From Certhia americana (lineage: Eukaryota; Chordata; Aves; Passeriformes; Certhiidae): DNA of 64,000 nucleotides. This document shows positions 13,801 to 25,400 of this stretch, one piece after another. Numbering within the stretch: position 1 is the stretch's first letter; each line of letters begins with the position of its first letter. Below the pieces are notes generated by a model that saw nothing but the letters and a program-made list of their open reading frames with translations, was not told where the DNA came from and made no database searches. The position numbers and the translations under genes were made by a program. The DNA lies in contig CM031870.1 of NCBI GenBank assembly GCA_018697195.1, positions 6,004,819-6,068,818 of the forward strand. Direction: 5' to 3'.

Positions 13801-14435
13801 TTATAAAACCACCTTTTCTAAGGTAAAATACTTTTACACTGATTTTGTTGTGTTTTTATATTGCCTTATTTTATTTTATCGATTATAGGGGGAAATAAGG
13901 ATGTTTATCATTAATTTCTCTGTGACCTTTCCCAGGCAGTGCTAGAACAATATGGCTAAAATTAGTTGCACTTTCCTCAAGAGTGGCATCAAGTGCAGTA
14001 CAATACACAGGCCCTTCTCAGAAAACATGTTTGTCCAGTAGCTTGATAGGGAGCAGGACTTAAAACCTTTCTTTAACTGACTTTGAGGGTTAAATGCAAA
14101 AATCTTTGAAGACTGGGACCAATTTTAAAAAGTCCAGATGTAACTGGACATTAGCTTCCCAAATTTTGGCTCACTGAAAAGTGATTCTTCACATGTAACC
14201 TCATTTTAAAAATTCAACTTAAACAAAGAGTTGCACAGAATCCTTGAGCTCAGAAGCGTAACTTACTGTTCAACAGCAGCTTGGATGAAAGACCTGAATG
14301 AATAAATTTGGGGTTGGATTGCAGAAAGCCTTCAAGTAACTTCATGCATTTCTTTTCAGTGGAGAAAATCCCTTTGCAACGGTGAAACTCAGACCCACAG
14401 TAACAAATGACAGATCAGCACCGATTATCCGATGA
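4739..14435 (+). CDS. BAIAP2L1: BAIAP2L1 (IRTKS), I-BAR and SH3 domain actin/membrane adaptor, 3' part
   Basis: Joined coding exons: 4739-4800, 4896-4967, 5284-5421, 6509-6661, 7112-7279, 8021-8171, 9267-9474, 9766-9843, 10188-10341, 13782-13822, 14360-14435. All introns are GT-AG. Phases fit, giving 432 codons plus a stop, about 85% of the 511-residue human protein; the N-terminal exons lie upstream of the window. The first five exons encode the rest of the I-BAR (IMD) helical domain, including KKIRRKSQG and [18 protein letters not shown]. Exon 6 holds the linker with [18 protein letters not shown]. Exons 7 and 8 form the SH3 domain ([31 protein letters not shown]). The last exons give the tail [16 protein letters not shown] and end in RSAPIIR. 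The family binds phosphoinositide membranes and F-actin and partners such as EPS8, acting at microvilli and protrusions. No frameshift is seen. Confidence 0.96.
4896..4967 (+). CDS. BAIAP2L1: BAIAP2L1 coding exon (I-BAR)
   Basis: 72 bp, phase 0, beginning [15 protein letters not shown] and ending DVKYMT. The donor is GTAAGT and the preceding intron is only 95 bp. Confidence 0.94.
5284..5421 (+). CDS. BAIAP2L1: BAIAP2L1 coding exon (I-BAR)
   Basis: 138 bp, 46 codons, beginning [20 protein letters not shown]. It contains the basic [12 protein letters not shown] segment typical of the IRTKS I-BAR surface. Confidence 0.95.
6180..6375. promoter_or_regulatory. candidate conserved intronic element
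   Basis: Non-repetitive intronic stretch of BAIAP2L1 with a dense group of motif-like words: ACAAAGGTCA (nuclear-receptor or SOX-like), TTAATCTAATTTG and GTTAATTGCC (homeodomain-like). It looks like a conserved non-coding element by composition only; no alignment was possible. Confidence 0.2.
6509..6661 (+). CDS. BAIAP2L1: BAIAP2L1 coding exon (I-BAR)
   Basis: 153 bp, 51 codons, [19 protein letters not shown] onward, ending FYHVQ. It has a CCCTCAG acceptor and a GTCAGT donor. Confidence 0.95.
7112..7279 (+). CDS. BAIAP2L1: BAIAP2L1 coding exon (end of I-BAR, start of linker)
   Basis: 168 bp, 56 codons. It includes [18 protein letters not shown] and [12 protein letters not shown], the conserved transition from the I-BAR domain to the proline/serine linker. 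Confidence 0.95.
8021..8171 (+). CDS. BAIAP2L1: BAIAP2L1 coding exon (linker)
   Basis: 151 bp, ending in phase 1. It contains [19 protein letters not shown], a linker motif shared with other vertebrate IRTKS proteins. Confidence 0.93.
9267..9474 (+). CDS. BAIAP2L1: BAIAP2L1 coding exon (SH3, first part)
   Basis: 208 bp; phase 1 entry, phase 2 exit. It encodes [11 protein letters not shown] and most of the SH3 fold ([39 protein letters not shown]). Confidence 0.96.
9766..9843 (+). CDS. BAIAP2L1: BAIAP2L1 coding exon (SH3, last strands)
   Basis: 78 bp. It encodes KGWFPSSYT, the conserved SH3 P-S-Y closing motif, then an acidic stretch. The donor is GTAACA. Confidence 0.94.
10188..10341 (+). 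CDS. BAIAP2L1: BAIAP2L1 coding exon (C-terminal tail)
   Basis: 154 bp. It encodes [13 protein letters not shown] and [17 protein letters not shown], matching the conserved tail that ends in PPPDYL. The donor is GTGAGT. Confidence 0.92.
13782..13822 (+). CDS. BAIAP2L1: BAIAP2L1 coding exon (C-terminal tail, small exon)
   Basis: Only 41 bp, following a 3.4 kb intron. It encodes [13 protein letters not shown] and ends in phase 2. A strong T-rich acceptor tract precedes it. Confidence 0.9.
14360..14435 (+). CDS. BAIAP2L1: BAIAP2L1 last coding exon
   Basis: 76 bp. It encodes [19 protein letters not shown] and then APIIR, followed by TGA at 14433-14435. This is the family's conserved C-terminus. 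Confidence 0.95.
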
Positions 14436-15130
14436 ATACATGGGTCAGACACGTGTGCTTCCTCCTTATCAACACCCACTTTCAGCCATGACAATTACTA
14501 TCTCAACTTGTCCCAAAAATTTATTTAAATGTAATTACTGTACAATAGACACATACTGGAATGGAGCTCTGATGTTTTTTAAACCTATAGTTTCTAATGA
14601 GGTAATTGCTTTGGGCTAGTTTGAGCACTTGGGCTTGACTTTACAATATGCCTTTTTTTGAGTAGGAATTGTGAAAACACTGGAGATAGTTTGGATACTC
14701 TAGTGAATCAGAGTAAGTAATAGCTCACAGAATCTTTGGCATTCATTACTGCAATGGTAAGTTCTAGAATATAAGCCTGCATATGCCACCTAGTAAAGAA
14801 GATAATAGTGATTTACTTTTTTTTTCAAACAGAACAATGTAACAACTGCCTTATTCCAGAATAGAGAATTGCCTGTATAAATGATTATATGTTATTTTGT
14901 GTAAGAAAGTTACCTTAGGTTATAAATAAATATTTATCCCCTTAAGAATAGACAACTTGTAACGCCTTGCTTAATGTCCACACACAAATTTCAGGCGTCA
15001 ACAAAAACTCATTTTCAGTCTATGTTATACTGTCAACACATTCTTCATCAATAATTTTGTCTTTAAAAACTGTTGTCAAACTTTAGTTTGATAAAAGGTC
15101 ATAATAAACCAGTGCCATGATTTTTTTCTC
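14436..15130 (+). other. BAIAP2L1: BAIAP2L1 3' UTR
   Basis: AT-rich sequence after the stop codon. It holds canonical AATAAA signals at 14925-14930 and 15103-15108; the second is followed by a T-rich stretch suited to cleavage-factor binding. The exact end is not visible from sequence. Confidence 0.6.
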
Positions 15131-16080
15131 AAATGCCAGTATGAAAAGCTGCCTTTGAATTTCCTCCATTAGTGAAACCTACCCAAAAGAAAAACAGCTT
15201 AAAGTTGAAAATTTTTGGTTAAGGATCTGAGCAAAGGCCTGAGTGCTGGCACAGTGCAGTAGCCGAGGTAAGTGAAACTGAGCTTTTAATTTCAGCCACA
15301 GCAGAGCTGTGCCTGTGATTAATCCTTACTCTAAATTGTTCTTTTTTACACATGCACATGTTTCCTGCAGCATCCCCAGGTTCATTCGTTTAGTGGTGCC
15401 TACTTCTACTACTATAAACAGTGAATTCAAGTCATGTGAAATGCCTTTCAGTTACTTAATATCAAAAAATAGTATATGAGTGTGTGCTGACTCCTCTCAC
15501 CCTGCCTTTCAAGTTCAAGGCCGAGGACAGCTTGCCAGAGAGCCCTGCATAAACATCCACCATCCCCACCTGAAACACCAGCTTTTCAGAGGGGTGACTT
15601 ACACCTGAGGCCATCTTCTAAAGCACAGTAAAGCACTGTCTGAGCTTTCAGTAATTCAGTGTCACAATTAAACAATCTAAGATGCAAAAGCCTTTACTCA
15701 GGACAGCTCATGGTTGGCAGTGCCCCAACCTCTTCCTGCTGCAGGCAGAAGGTTCTGCTGTCTGTGAACCAACACCAGCCCCTGCATGAAACAAAACCCT
15801 CCCTAATTAAAACAGGGCTCTGATTGTGTGCTATTACTTGTGCCTGCAGTGGGGGAGAGGAGCTGTTGCCATAGAGGTAGCACACACAGCACTTGCAACA
15901 CTTCCCTGAAATATCTGATGCCCTAAACATGTACAGTTTTAACATCTTTTATCATCATCATGACGACTCTGGAAAATGCTTACCCTTTGTTGTAGCTAGG
16001 ATTACTACTCTGCTTTCAGACTACATGGTATCAGACATGTCAGTAACATACTTAATAATCCAGCCACAAGTTGAGGATTG
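15131..16080. other. intergenic spacer between convergent BAIAP2L1 and BRI3
   Basis: About 0.95 kb between two converging 3' ends. No coding exon, RNA gene or clear repeat is recognised. Either transcript could extend into it if a different poly(A) site is used. Confidence 0.5.
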
Positions 16081-16096
16081 CAAAAGGAAAAGCAGT

Positions 16097-16102
16097 TTTA
16101 TT
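16097..16102 (-). terminator. BRI3: BRI3 poly(A) signal AATAAA
   Basis: TTTATT on the + strand is AATAAA on the BRI3 strand, about 230 bases beyond the BRI3 stop. This fits the short 3' UTR of BRI3 mRNAs. Confidence 0.55.
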
Positions 16103-16331
16103 TAGTTTTCAACAGGTGCCACTAAACATGGAAAACAAGTCAGGTTTTCATGTTTTGCAATGCACATGCTCATAAAAGATTAAGTTTAAATTACATGCAA
16201 GAGACTAAATTCCTTCAAAACACACTTTACAAAACAGGTCTGAAGCAAATAAAATGATTGTACATGACATTTACATTAGAAAGAGTACGCTAACAGTTGT
16301 AGCTTCTGTAAGCATGTCCACGTTCAGCCCC

Positions 16332-16464
16332 TCAGCCAAAAGCTGCCCCACAGTTAGGGCATCTTCTCTGCCTCAGTGCAAGGCAGAACAGAATCCCAAT
16401 TGGAAAGAATACAATGGCACACAAAACACCAAGACAGGTGAAGGTGTCCTCCAACACGCCAACC
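16332..16464 (-). CDS. BRI3: BRI3 exon 3 (C-terminal)
   Basis: 133 bp. One G completes the Arg codon from exon 2, then [20 protein letters not shown] and onward to [11 protein letters not shown] and TGA. The acceptor reads TTTTTGCAG on the minus strand. This exon occurs only once in the window. Confidence 0.95.
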
Positions 16465-19400
16465 CTGCAAAAAGGGAGAACAGACTCAGTCAAAGACACC
16501 AATTTTGCCCCCCAGTCACCACTCAGTGCTTTGGCAGTCACGATAAACCACACCATTTTATAGAGCAAGATAAAGTACAATGCTGGAGGTCTGTTCCTGG
16601 TTTCTACTTCTCAAAACTGATTTCCCTTTACACTGTAGAAGAACTAATTAATGATGTCATGTGTTCCAGCAGACTCTCAACTCCACGACCACCTGGAAAT
16701 TTTGTTTCAGCACAGTCCTATGACAGCAGAAATCTACCTCCATTTCAATCCCTGACTCCTGTCTGAAGTGCTGTATCTGAGCATGCCCCAAAATGAAGAC
16801 AGTAAACCAGAGAATTCAGACTTTAGAAGTTTGCACAGTTACATTAAATTTGGAGTTTGATTTTTTTACAATTAAGATTTGGAGTTTGGCAAAACACTCG
16901 AACAAGTTGTATCCTCCTGGTACAGTGGAAGTCAATGCAAACAGAGCTGAGACCCTGAAGTGCAGGCTGTGAGCAGGATGCCAAGGCCAACAAGCTGCTG
17001 TTTCCCTGTGAGCAGTCAGGGACAAGCTCTGGGATGTGTAAACAGAGTGAAGGAAGGCACAGGCTCAAGAGACCATTTCCTTACAGCAACTGCCTGAAAC
17101 ATTGCAACTTGATTAAACTTGGGAACCATGCCCCTTCCCCTCAACCATCATCATCAGGTTTTTCCAAGTGTTCTTGATATTCTACTGCTTACGTAAATTC
17201 ACGTTCCCTTAAGCTTTCCCTCACTTTAATGCACTTTATTTCTGTTTTGCAGAGATAAAGGTTAACTCTGTGTCTGGTGTAAAATAAAGGAACTGTCAGG
17301 TTACCGTTAATCCCCACAGCATTATCATCTCATGTCCTCAGATAATGCTCTTTTAAGACAACTGAAAAATGTGGATAAAGTTCATATTACCACAGAAATT
17401 CGAGTCTCAGCGCACAAGTGTCCCACAGCTGACTTGTGCAGCCTGTGCAGGACATTGTGGCTAATCCCACAAACTCAGCACAACATGAGCTGTGGGGAGA
17501 GAGCAGGAGGCTCTCCTGAAGTGCTCAGGAGCCATGAGGAGAGAACAGTAGTACCTGCACTACTGAAACTCACTCTACAAAACGTGGTCCAGCTCTGGGA
17601 TAAAGGGTCAGGTCTGAAGTCCTGAGGAGTGTGTCTTGAAGCAGAACACTTCTGCAGAGCTCATCTCTCACTATTCTAATCTCTCTGGGCACACAGATAT
17701 TCCAGAGTAATCTTGCATTGTTGTGGCAACACAAAGTGCCCTGAGAGCTGGAGTTTGACAAAGTGTCATCTCCCAGGAACACTCTGCTACTAGAGCTGGA
17801 ATGCAAAGAAATTCAGGACTGTTGGGACCAGACCAGTTACAGATACAGGGGCAAAAAGGACACTGCAGGGCTGGCCAGAACCATCAGGTCTGGATGAAGC
17901 AGCTGAATTTGGCAATTTGCACTTGGGAAATGCACAAAATGCTGACTGCACTCATACCAAACAGAAACCAGCAGCACAGGTTCAGGAGGTGAGGCCTCTC
18001 CTTTTCCCTTACCACAGTAACACACTGGATATATGGGGAGGCTCAGACACACTCTTAAGGTTTCTGAGTGAAAAATGAAATGAAAAAGATTCATTTTTCA
18101 CACTGCAGATGCACTCAAGACAAGCAAAGCCCCTTGTCCAGGCATTTCAATGGTATCACAACATTATTTGGAAAATGCATACCACGTACAGTACACAGCA
18201 CCATTACAGCTGTGTATTTCCCTGCTCTGCTGTTACACTAATGCCTTCTTTTCCTTTCACACACACTGAGCAGTTCCCTCCTGCAGGCATCCAAATCCTG
18301 TTTCATTACAGTTTTGAAATCTTTTCCTTGTCTCTTAATAATTCCATATTCATTTCCTGCCCTGAAACCTACATTTGTGACAAATAAGCCAGTGTGCTTA
18401 GTTAAGAGTATAAGCAATCTATTGCTGTAACCTTAAAGAATAAACACACCAATCAAACAAAGGGATCAATTGGGGTACTGCTGGTCAGCCCCAAGAGTGA
18501 TGAGCACAGCCCAACCCATTCCAATCAAACCTCTTCATCAGCTTGCAGGGCCTGAGTTCATTGGTCAGCACAAGCCCATGACACTTTAAATAGAAATTTT
18601 TTTAAACTCCCTTCACCCTAAATGGAGTTACTCAGAAGTGTTTTGTGGTAGTGCAAAATGCCAAGTTAAACTAAAAATTTAAAAATTGCCATCCATATTC
18701 AACACCAGATCCAGGGAAAAGGCCCAGAGAGGGACAAAGCAAGGCACAGGGAGCACTGCTGGGTCAGCACTGAAGAAGAACAGGGGCAGCCCAGGCCAGA
18801 AGCAGAGCAAGGCAGCTCCTGGGGACACTCACCAAGCTGTGCCTGCATGACCTCCACACCATACCTGTTGTTTCAGAGCTCCTATCATGTCTAACAGTGT
18901 GATTACAGCATTAGCCACACAAACACTTCTTGGCTTGTGCTGATTTATGTCAGCACCTAATTTTAGATGAATACTTAACCACTGCTTAGCCAGTTACTAA
19001 ATTTAAAAAGAAAAAAAAAACTTTTATAAGGGAGATTATGAATACTTTCTTGCTTGTATATCTTACCTGAGATGTGGAGTAATTAGAGACTCCATATTCA
19101 AACTGTGGATTCACTAATGTAACCAAACATAAATTTTCTTCTACAGCATAAACCACATAAAAGCTGATTATAACTGCACCACTCCCACTCTAAAAATAAA
19201 GTGGAAAGGTTTATTTATACTGCAAGCAGCATCTTGCATTTAAGCTATAACTGCAGCTGCCAGCTCCATACAGTAAGGTCAATTATGCCCACTGACAAGT
19301 ACTTAAAACCAAATTGTTTTTCAGATAACCCCCTTTTTCAAAGTAACTCTTAAAAAAACTAAGATCTTAAGCCAAATGCTCAGGATGGGAGGGCAAATAA

Positions 19401-22400
19401 TGAGATCTGTGAACACAGCATTGGTACAATTTAACACATGCATTTTTAGACTTATCACTACATCACAGTAATTAAATGTGGGCTTATCAGCATTTTTTAG
19501 ACCTTAAAAATACATTCAAAGGATCACCCCAGGTAATCAGAGACAGGCTGATTGTACCAGAAGCTCTGCAAGACATGAAAAGAAACTACACTTGAGAAAA
19601 CTGCTATCCTCCATGCAGATCACTGACCAACCACCTGGAATTTTCAAATCATATCCCATCTTCTGCCACAGAGGTTGATTGAGTTTCAAAGTTTAGATTT
19701 GAATGGAAACATCAGACCAAGCATGGACTATGGCAGCTACACACTAAATCTTTAATTCTGAACATACAAACAAAACTAGCCAGACATTCTTTATCATCTC
19801 TTGGCTAATACAACAGCATCAGCTATCTTCAGAATGTTTAAATCTCACCTGCAAAAGACAAAGAACTGGCAATTATGGAACTACAGAGTAAGCACTGGAT
19901 GTTTACAGTTCTAATTTCTATGAAGTGGGTTATCAGCTCCTCCAGCCTCAGCTGGATAGCATCTTGAATGGTTGTTGATCCATATTCACAAGAAGCAGCC
20001 CAAATCTGTATGCAGCCACTGGCTTGCCCTCCTCAGCACAAGATGTACATATATGTAAATGCAATTATCCTTAAAAATCACTTCCAAGTAATAGGCATGA
20101 CAGTATTTACAGATTTATCTGAGTTTCCTTATGCTTTAGGCCTCATTCCCTATACAGAGGCCTGGCTGCAGAAACAGAGAAATCCTGGCAATGGGAGCAG
20201 CCTGTCTCTAGCTGTGTTTCTTGTAATGCCTCCAAACCACCAGCCTTCCCTGCTGCAGGAGCACCACCACTTTAATTCCAGTTCTAATCAGGAGACAAGC
20301 CTCAAGGCTTCACACCAACAGCCCAGCCTGGCAAACCAGGCTGAGCACACCAGTAAGAGCTCCCTGTGGGGTGGACATCCAAAGGTGAACCACACTGAGC
20401 CCAGGTGGGGTTTCTCCTCCCTCGTGTGCACACAGCCCAAGCAGCACTGCTGTGGTGACCAACAAGCAAGGGCAGCTCCCTCCTGTCTCCTAGAACAACT
20501 CATTGCTGCAATGAAATCCTAACTATCAGACAAGTACTCTTCAAGGTAAATGGTGGCTCCAAGGAAAAAAAATTGCTATAATTCAGGGTCAATGACAGAC
20601 TAGGCATTAGAGATCAGATTATCATTTTTATACAGTCCCATTAGGGAACACATTCCTGCTTGTCTTATTTTTTTAAGAAATGAGACTTTATGAGATTAAT
20701 GTGTTTTGATTATTGTCCACAAATCAGGCCAGACCAGTGGAACAAAACCCCTCAGAAGCAGCCAGAGCTGTGCTATTCTCATTTGGGACCCTGCTACAGG
20801 CTTATCCCTCCTCTCTGCGCAGCTCAGCGAGCAACTTCCTGCTCAGCAGCTGCTGTTGAGCTGGGAAAAGTCCCAGCTCCCCCAGTCAGGAATTCCAAAC
20901 GGCACTCGTGGCATTTGCCCAAGTCTGCTGGATCAAGGCTTTCTTCTTCCCTGACCTCTTCACAGCAGTCTCAAAAAAGTATTGCAAAGTTTGCTTCACT
21001 CACAAGGTTCAAAAGGATCTCCAGCTTGCTGCTGGAAACCGAAAATCCTCAAGTTTGCTCATACTATCAGACATGCTCTCTAAACAGGTGTTTTGCTGTT
21101 GCCTTTTTTTAAATTCCTTGCATATTTAACCAATGAATATAATTAAATTATATTAAGAATATTTACATAAGTTTAAATGTAGTTGTGAGTAACTACAGAA
21201 AACCTGTATCCCGAGCGGCCTTTTATCAAAGCCTACACAGCATTTGTGACTGAAATAATGGAAGAGCAGGAGATAGAAATTTGGAAGAACTTGACCATCT
21301 AAGTGAAATATTTCTAGAGTCTATTCCTTCAGGATACATGCAGGTAATTGATGAAAACAAAATTTCATCCAAAACCTGAGAAGTTACAATGTTGTCAAGT
21401 TAAAAAAAAAACAATAATTAAAAAGACACACCACAACAACAAACCAAAACCACACCTGTAACACGGAGAATGCTGTAACACATCTCAGAATAAATGCAGT
21501 TTTAATTAAATTTGTCTCATCTTCCAGTTCAGGAAGAAGCTTCAGTTAGGCATAATTTGAGACCCACTACAGTGCTGGTCCAGCAGATGCACTGTAGCTG
21601 TCAGAAGTGAAAGCTGTAGCAGTGAGAGGTCCTTTCCCTTCTTCCTTCTCCCAAGCAACTGAATACGGTTGAATGGGAAAATAAAAACCCAACAGGGCCC
21701 ATCACACACTCTCTCCCAGATTTTGAAGGAACTGGCTTTTGCAATCATCAAATCAAGAGAATGTTTATACAGTTCTTCTGTTAAATAACAGGAAAGCAAA
21801 CATTCCTGAGCAGTTAGTTATCACCACCAACAAAAGACAGAGAAAAAGAAAATGAAAGTGATCCCAAGTAAAGCAAGAAGGCTGCATTCTCCAAGCTAAA
21901 AAGATAATTCCACAGCAGGATATCCAAAGTCAGTGCCTGTAATGACTCAATGTGTACTTGGGAACATAAAATAGTTTAAAAGCAGAACTTGGCCAAACTT
22001 TAAATGTCAACTAGAAGCCATAAAGCTGACAAGACTGTGCAACTCAGTTTAATTCTCTGTACATCAGGGCTGGGAGAAGAACACACACTGAGACAACAGG
22101 ACTACAACCACCAAGGACATTCTGAGAGTGCAAGGAAGGATGGAATACACATTAAAATTTAAGTCTGTAACTAGAAAGCAACACTGACCAGTGATGAATG
22201 AGCTCTATGTAAGGATTAGCTCTAAGCAAGAGCCACAGGAGAGACAGGAGAGTCATCCCTCAGATGGCAGCAGTGCTTCAGAGGGAGAAGGGCAGGAATG
22301 CAATTATCAGTCACCACAAGCATATTACCAACTTCAGAGAGGCTACTTCTGGAGATACTTTGTACTTTTTATGATTAAACACCATTAAAAAAAGCCTAAA

Positions 22401-25400
22401 GATCAACAGTACTTGAGCCAGCTTATTAACCCCAAGATCACTCATGACTGCAGTAAAATTCAAATAATGGAAATACTGCTGAGTATTTACTCCATATAAT
22501 ACTGAGTATTTCTGCTCAACACCATATATTTTAAGTTGGAAATGGTTTTGATTTCAATCAGCAACATGAATATGTGCCATTGTGCAACAGACTGCTTTGT
22601 ATTTCTGACGGCAGAAATCCTCTTGATGGCCTTTAGGTTACTCCATCAGTTACATCATTCCACAGCCACACACAAGGCTTTTCCTGGTGAAGCAGATGGA
22701 CTTCTCTAACAATCACGCACCATCAAATCAGGAAACAGGACAACTGACCTGGTAGTTTAATAACGAAGTTTTTTTATGTAACATTAATAGCTTTTAATAT
22801 TTTCCAATGCCCCTTCAACAACTTTTCTGTTCAGGGCTGTATTCAGAGTGTAGCTGCACACTGCATTCGTCATAAAATAGGTTTCCGGGACATGGAAGTA
22901 AACTAGAACTGTACATAAGGTCTTGAGAAATTGAACAGGATTGAGTTTTTTCTCTAAAAGTAGCAGCCAGTGTAACCTTCCAGAATATGAACCCTGGCCC
23001 TTAGGGCTCCCATGAATATTTACAATATTATGCTTTTCACCCAGCCTCCCTGTCCTTTCTCCTATAGTAATACACTCTCAATTCCACGACTACTCAAAAA
23101 AACAGCAATCTGAGATTTTTCCCCCTTACCTTGACAGTAGACTCCTGTTCTAAGGACAATTAGGAACTAACATGGTAATAGGGCAAAGGAAACTGACACA
23201 CCATTACTAGATACAGTTACTCATCCTTGGGATTCCCTGATCCAGAATATTTCAGAGTTTTCCTCACAATTTTTTTTTTAAAGCCGAAAACAGGAACTGA
23301 GGATCCAAGAGTAAACTAGGATTTTGTGGAGAGGATTTAGTAAAGAGTCCACAATGGGTACTTCCAGTTGGGCATACCTGTTGATTCAAGAAAGCTATTC
23401 AAGTGAGATCACTTAAAAACCCCTAACAACAGACTGCTCATTTTCAAAAAATTGGCTAAAGTTACTTTTTATATGTGCAAATGACTGTTTCAAAAGTCCT
23501 TCCTAGACCAACCCAGAAGCCTGGGATGAGCTCAGGAAGAACGCTCTCAGGCACATGGTGGGATTTTTGGAGTGTCCTGTACAGGGCCAAGAGTTGGACT
23601 AGATGATCCAGATGGGTCCCTTCCAATTCAGCATATTCTATTAACTTCCAGAAAAATAAAAAAATAATAGCAACAAGCGCCTACATTTTAAGCTATTTCC
23701 AAGAGCACTTCCCCAGTGAAATGCTTTGAGCTGTCCTGGAGCAAGGGCCAGAAGGGCCTGTCTGCATAAGAACACTGCCTGCCTCTCTCCAAGCCATGCA
23801 CAACATCTGCCCTGTCTTCTGGCTGAGCTACAGCATCAGCATGTTGATGTAATCACTCAGGTGGCAGGATCTACCACATCCTCTGAACAGCTCAGCACTT
23901 GCTTCCCCCCACTGTTCAAAACACACACCTTCTAGATCAATAGCTCTAGCTGGTACAGGTTTTTCAGCCTTAACTAGTGGCATTTCAACAGGCACCTGTT
24001 TTTTACATAACACCACAGGATATTTCTTATTTGAATCCACCTCTGAAGGCAGGTACTGACTCTCAGACAAACACCAACCTTAACACTTGGGCTACAGCCT
24101 CTGCCATATGACATCCTGTGTCACTTTCATCACACACCAAACCAGTACCACTACAGCTACTCAGGCAGGTTTCTGCTCCCTACACATTCTGAAAGGGAGG
24201 GAAGGGCTTAGACCTGCAGAGTATAAAGTGCCTCCTTGCAAGATACCCCAAGGGTAACTCCTGTACACTTTAACAGAGGGGAATGAGCTTGCATTTGAGT
24301 CACAGCTGGCCAGGTAGAGCAACTGCACCAGCAGCAATCCCTCTGCCCTGCCACGGCCTAATATTCTGGGAAGAGAAGAACTGAGAAGTGAAAGGGGCTA
24401 CAGCTGACTTACAGCACTAAAGAGGAAGCGGAGTGCTCCTTCCTTCTTTATGGCTATGATCTCCAAGGGGGAAGTTGTTCTCTTGCTGCAACTCCATGTA
24501 AGAGTTGACCACTTTTTCTGGTTTTCACCACTGTAGCAGACTGACATTTTTGGTCTGGTCTATCAATTTCTCTGTTCTTCTGCAGTTAAAGGATTTTTAG
24601 AGATTTTTTAAAACTTTAAGCCACTAATGTTTTCAGGCAATATTGACAATCACCCTGCCTGGTTTTGCACAGTTTGGATTGGGAATGGGAACACACACTA
24701 CAATAGCAGAAGTTCTTCCACAGTTTTCTGCTGGAAAACCAGAAGTGACTATGGTCAGAGATTTCAGAGTTTCACAATGAAGTCACGCTGCTCACCATCA
24801 CCAGGCATAAACACATCAGAAAGGATTTCCTGTCATGCTTTCCCCCAAGAACTGACCCGTTACATCTGTTACTGAAGTGCCATTTCATTAAAAGTATCGC
24901 TTACAGCTATTCCTCCAGATTCCTACAGATTAATGTTTGAAGTATCTTGTATTATTTACAAGCAGGTGTCAGGCACACACTACACAAACCAAAGCACTCC
25001 ACTCCTAGATCTCAGTGCCTTTTCAGTTAATTATAAAACACACACAAAGAAAAGCTATCGAAAACCATAAGGATACCTCTATCTTAAATAACAAAACCCA
25101 AGACTGAGTTTAATTCCTCAAGAGCCATTTTACCTGCAGGCGGGACAGCCACCAACTACTACTACAGAAGTGGTGGTGGCAGGCTGTTGAATGATGGTGT
25201 ACGTGCTCGAATAGTTTGGCTGTGATGTCGGTGGAGGAACAGCATACCCTAAAATAAGAAAAAAACCCTCAATCACCACATGCAAGGCACAAAGAACAAC
25301 GATAATTTACAAGTATGACAACAAAACATGGAAAACAATAAACAGGAATGTAATCTTAAATAAGCACTTTAAGCTCTATCAAAATCAGAACTGGAACACC

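Noticed and set aside
19968..20522. 184-codon open frame in BRI3 intron 2
   Set aside because: No similarity is recognised, its composition is like surrounding intron, and no splice or start context supports it.
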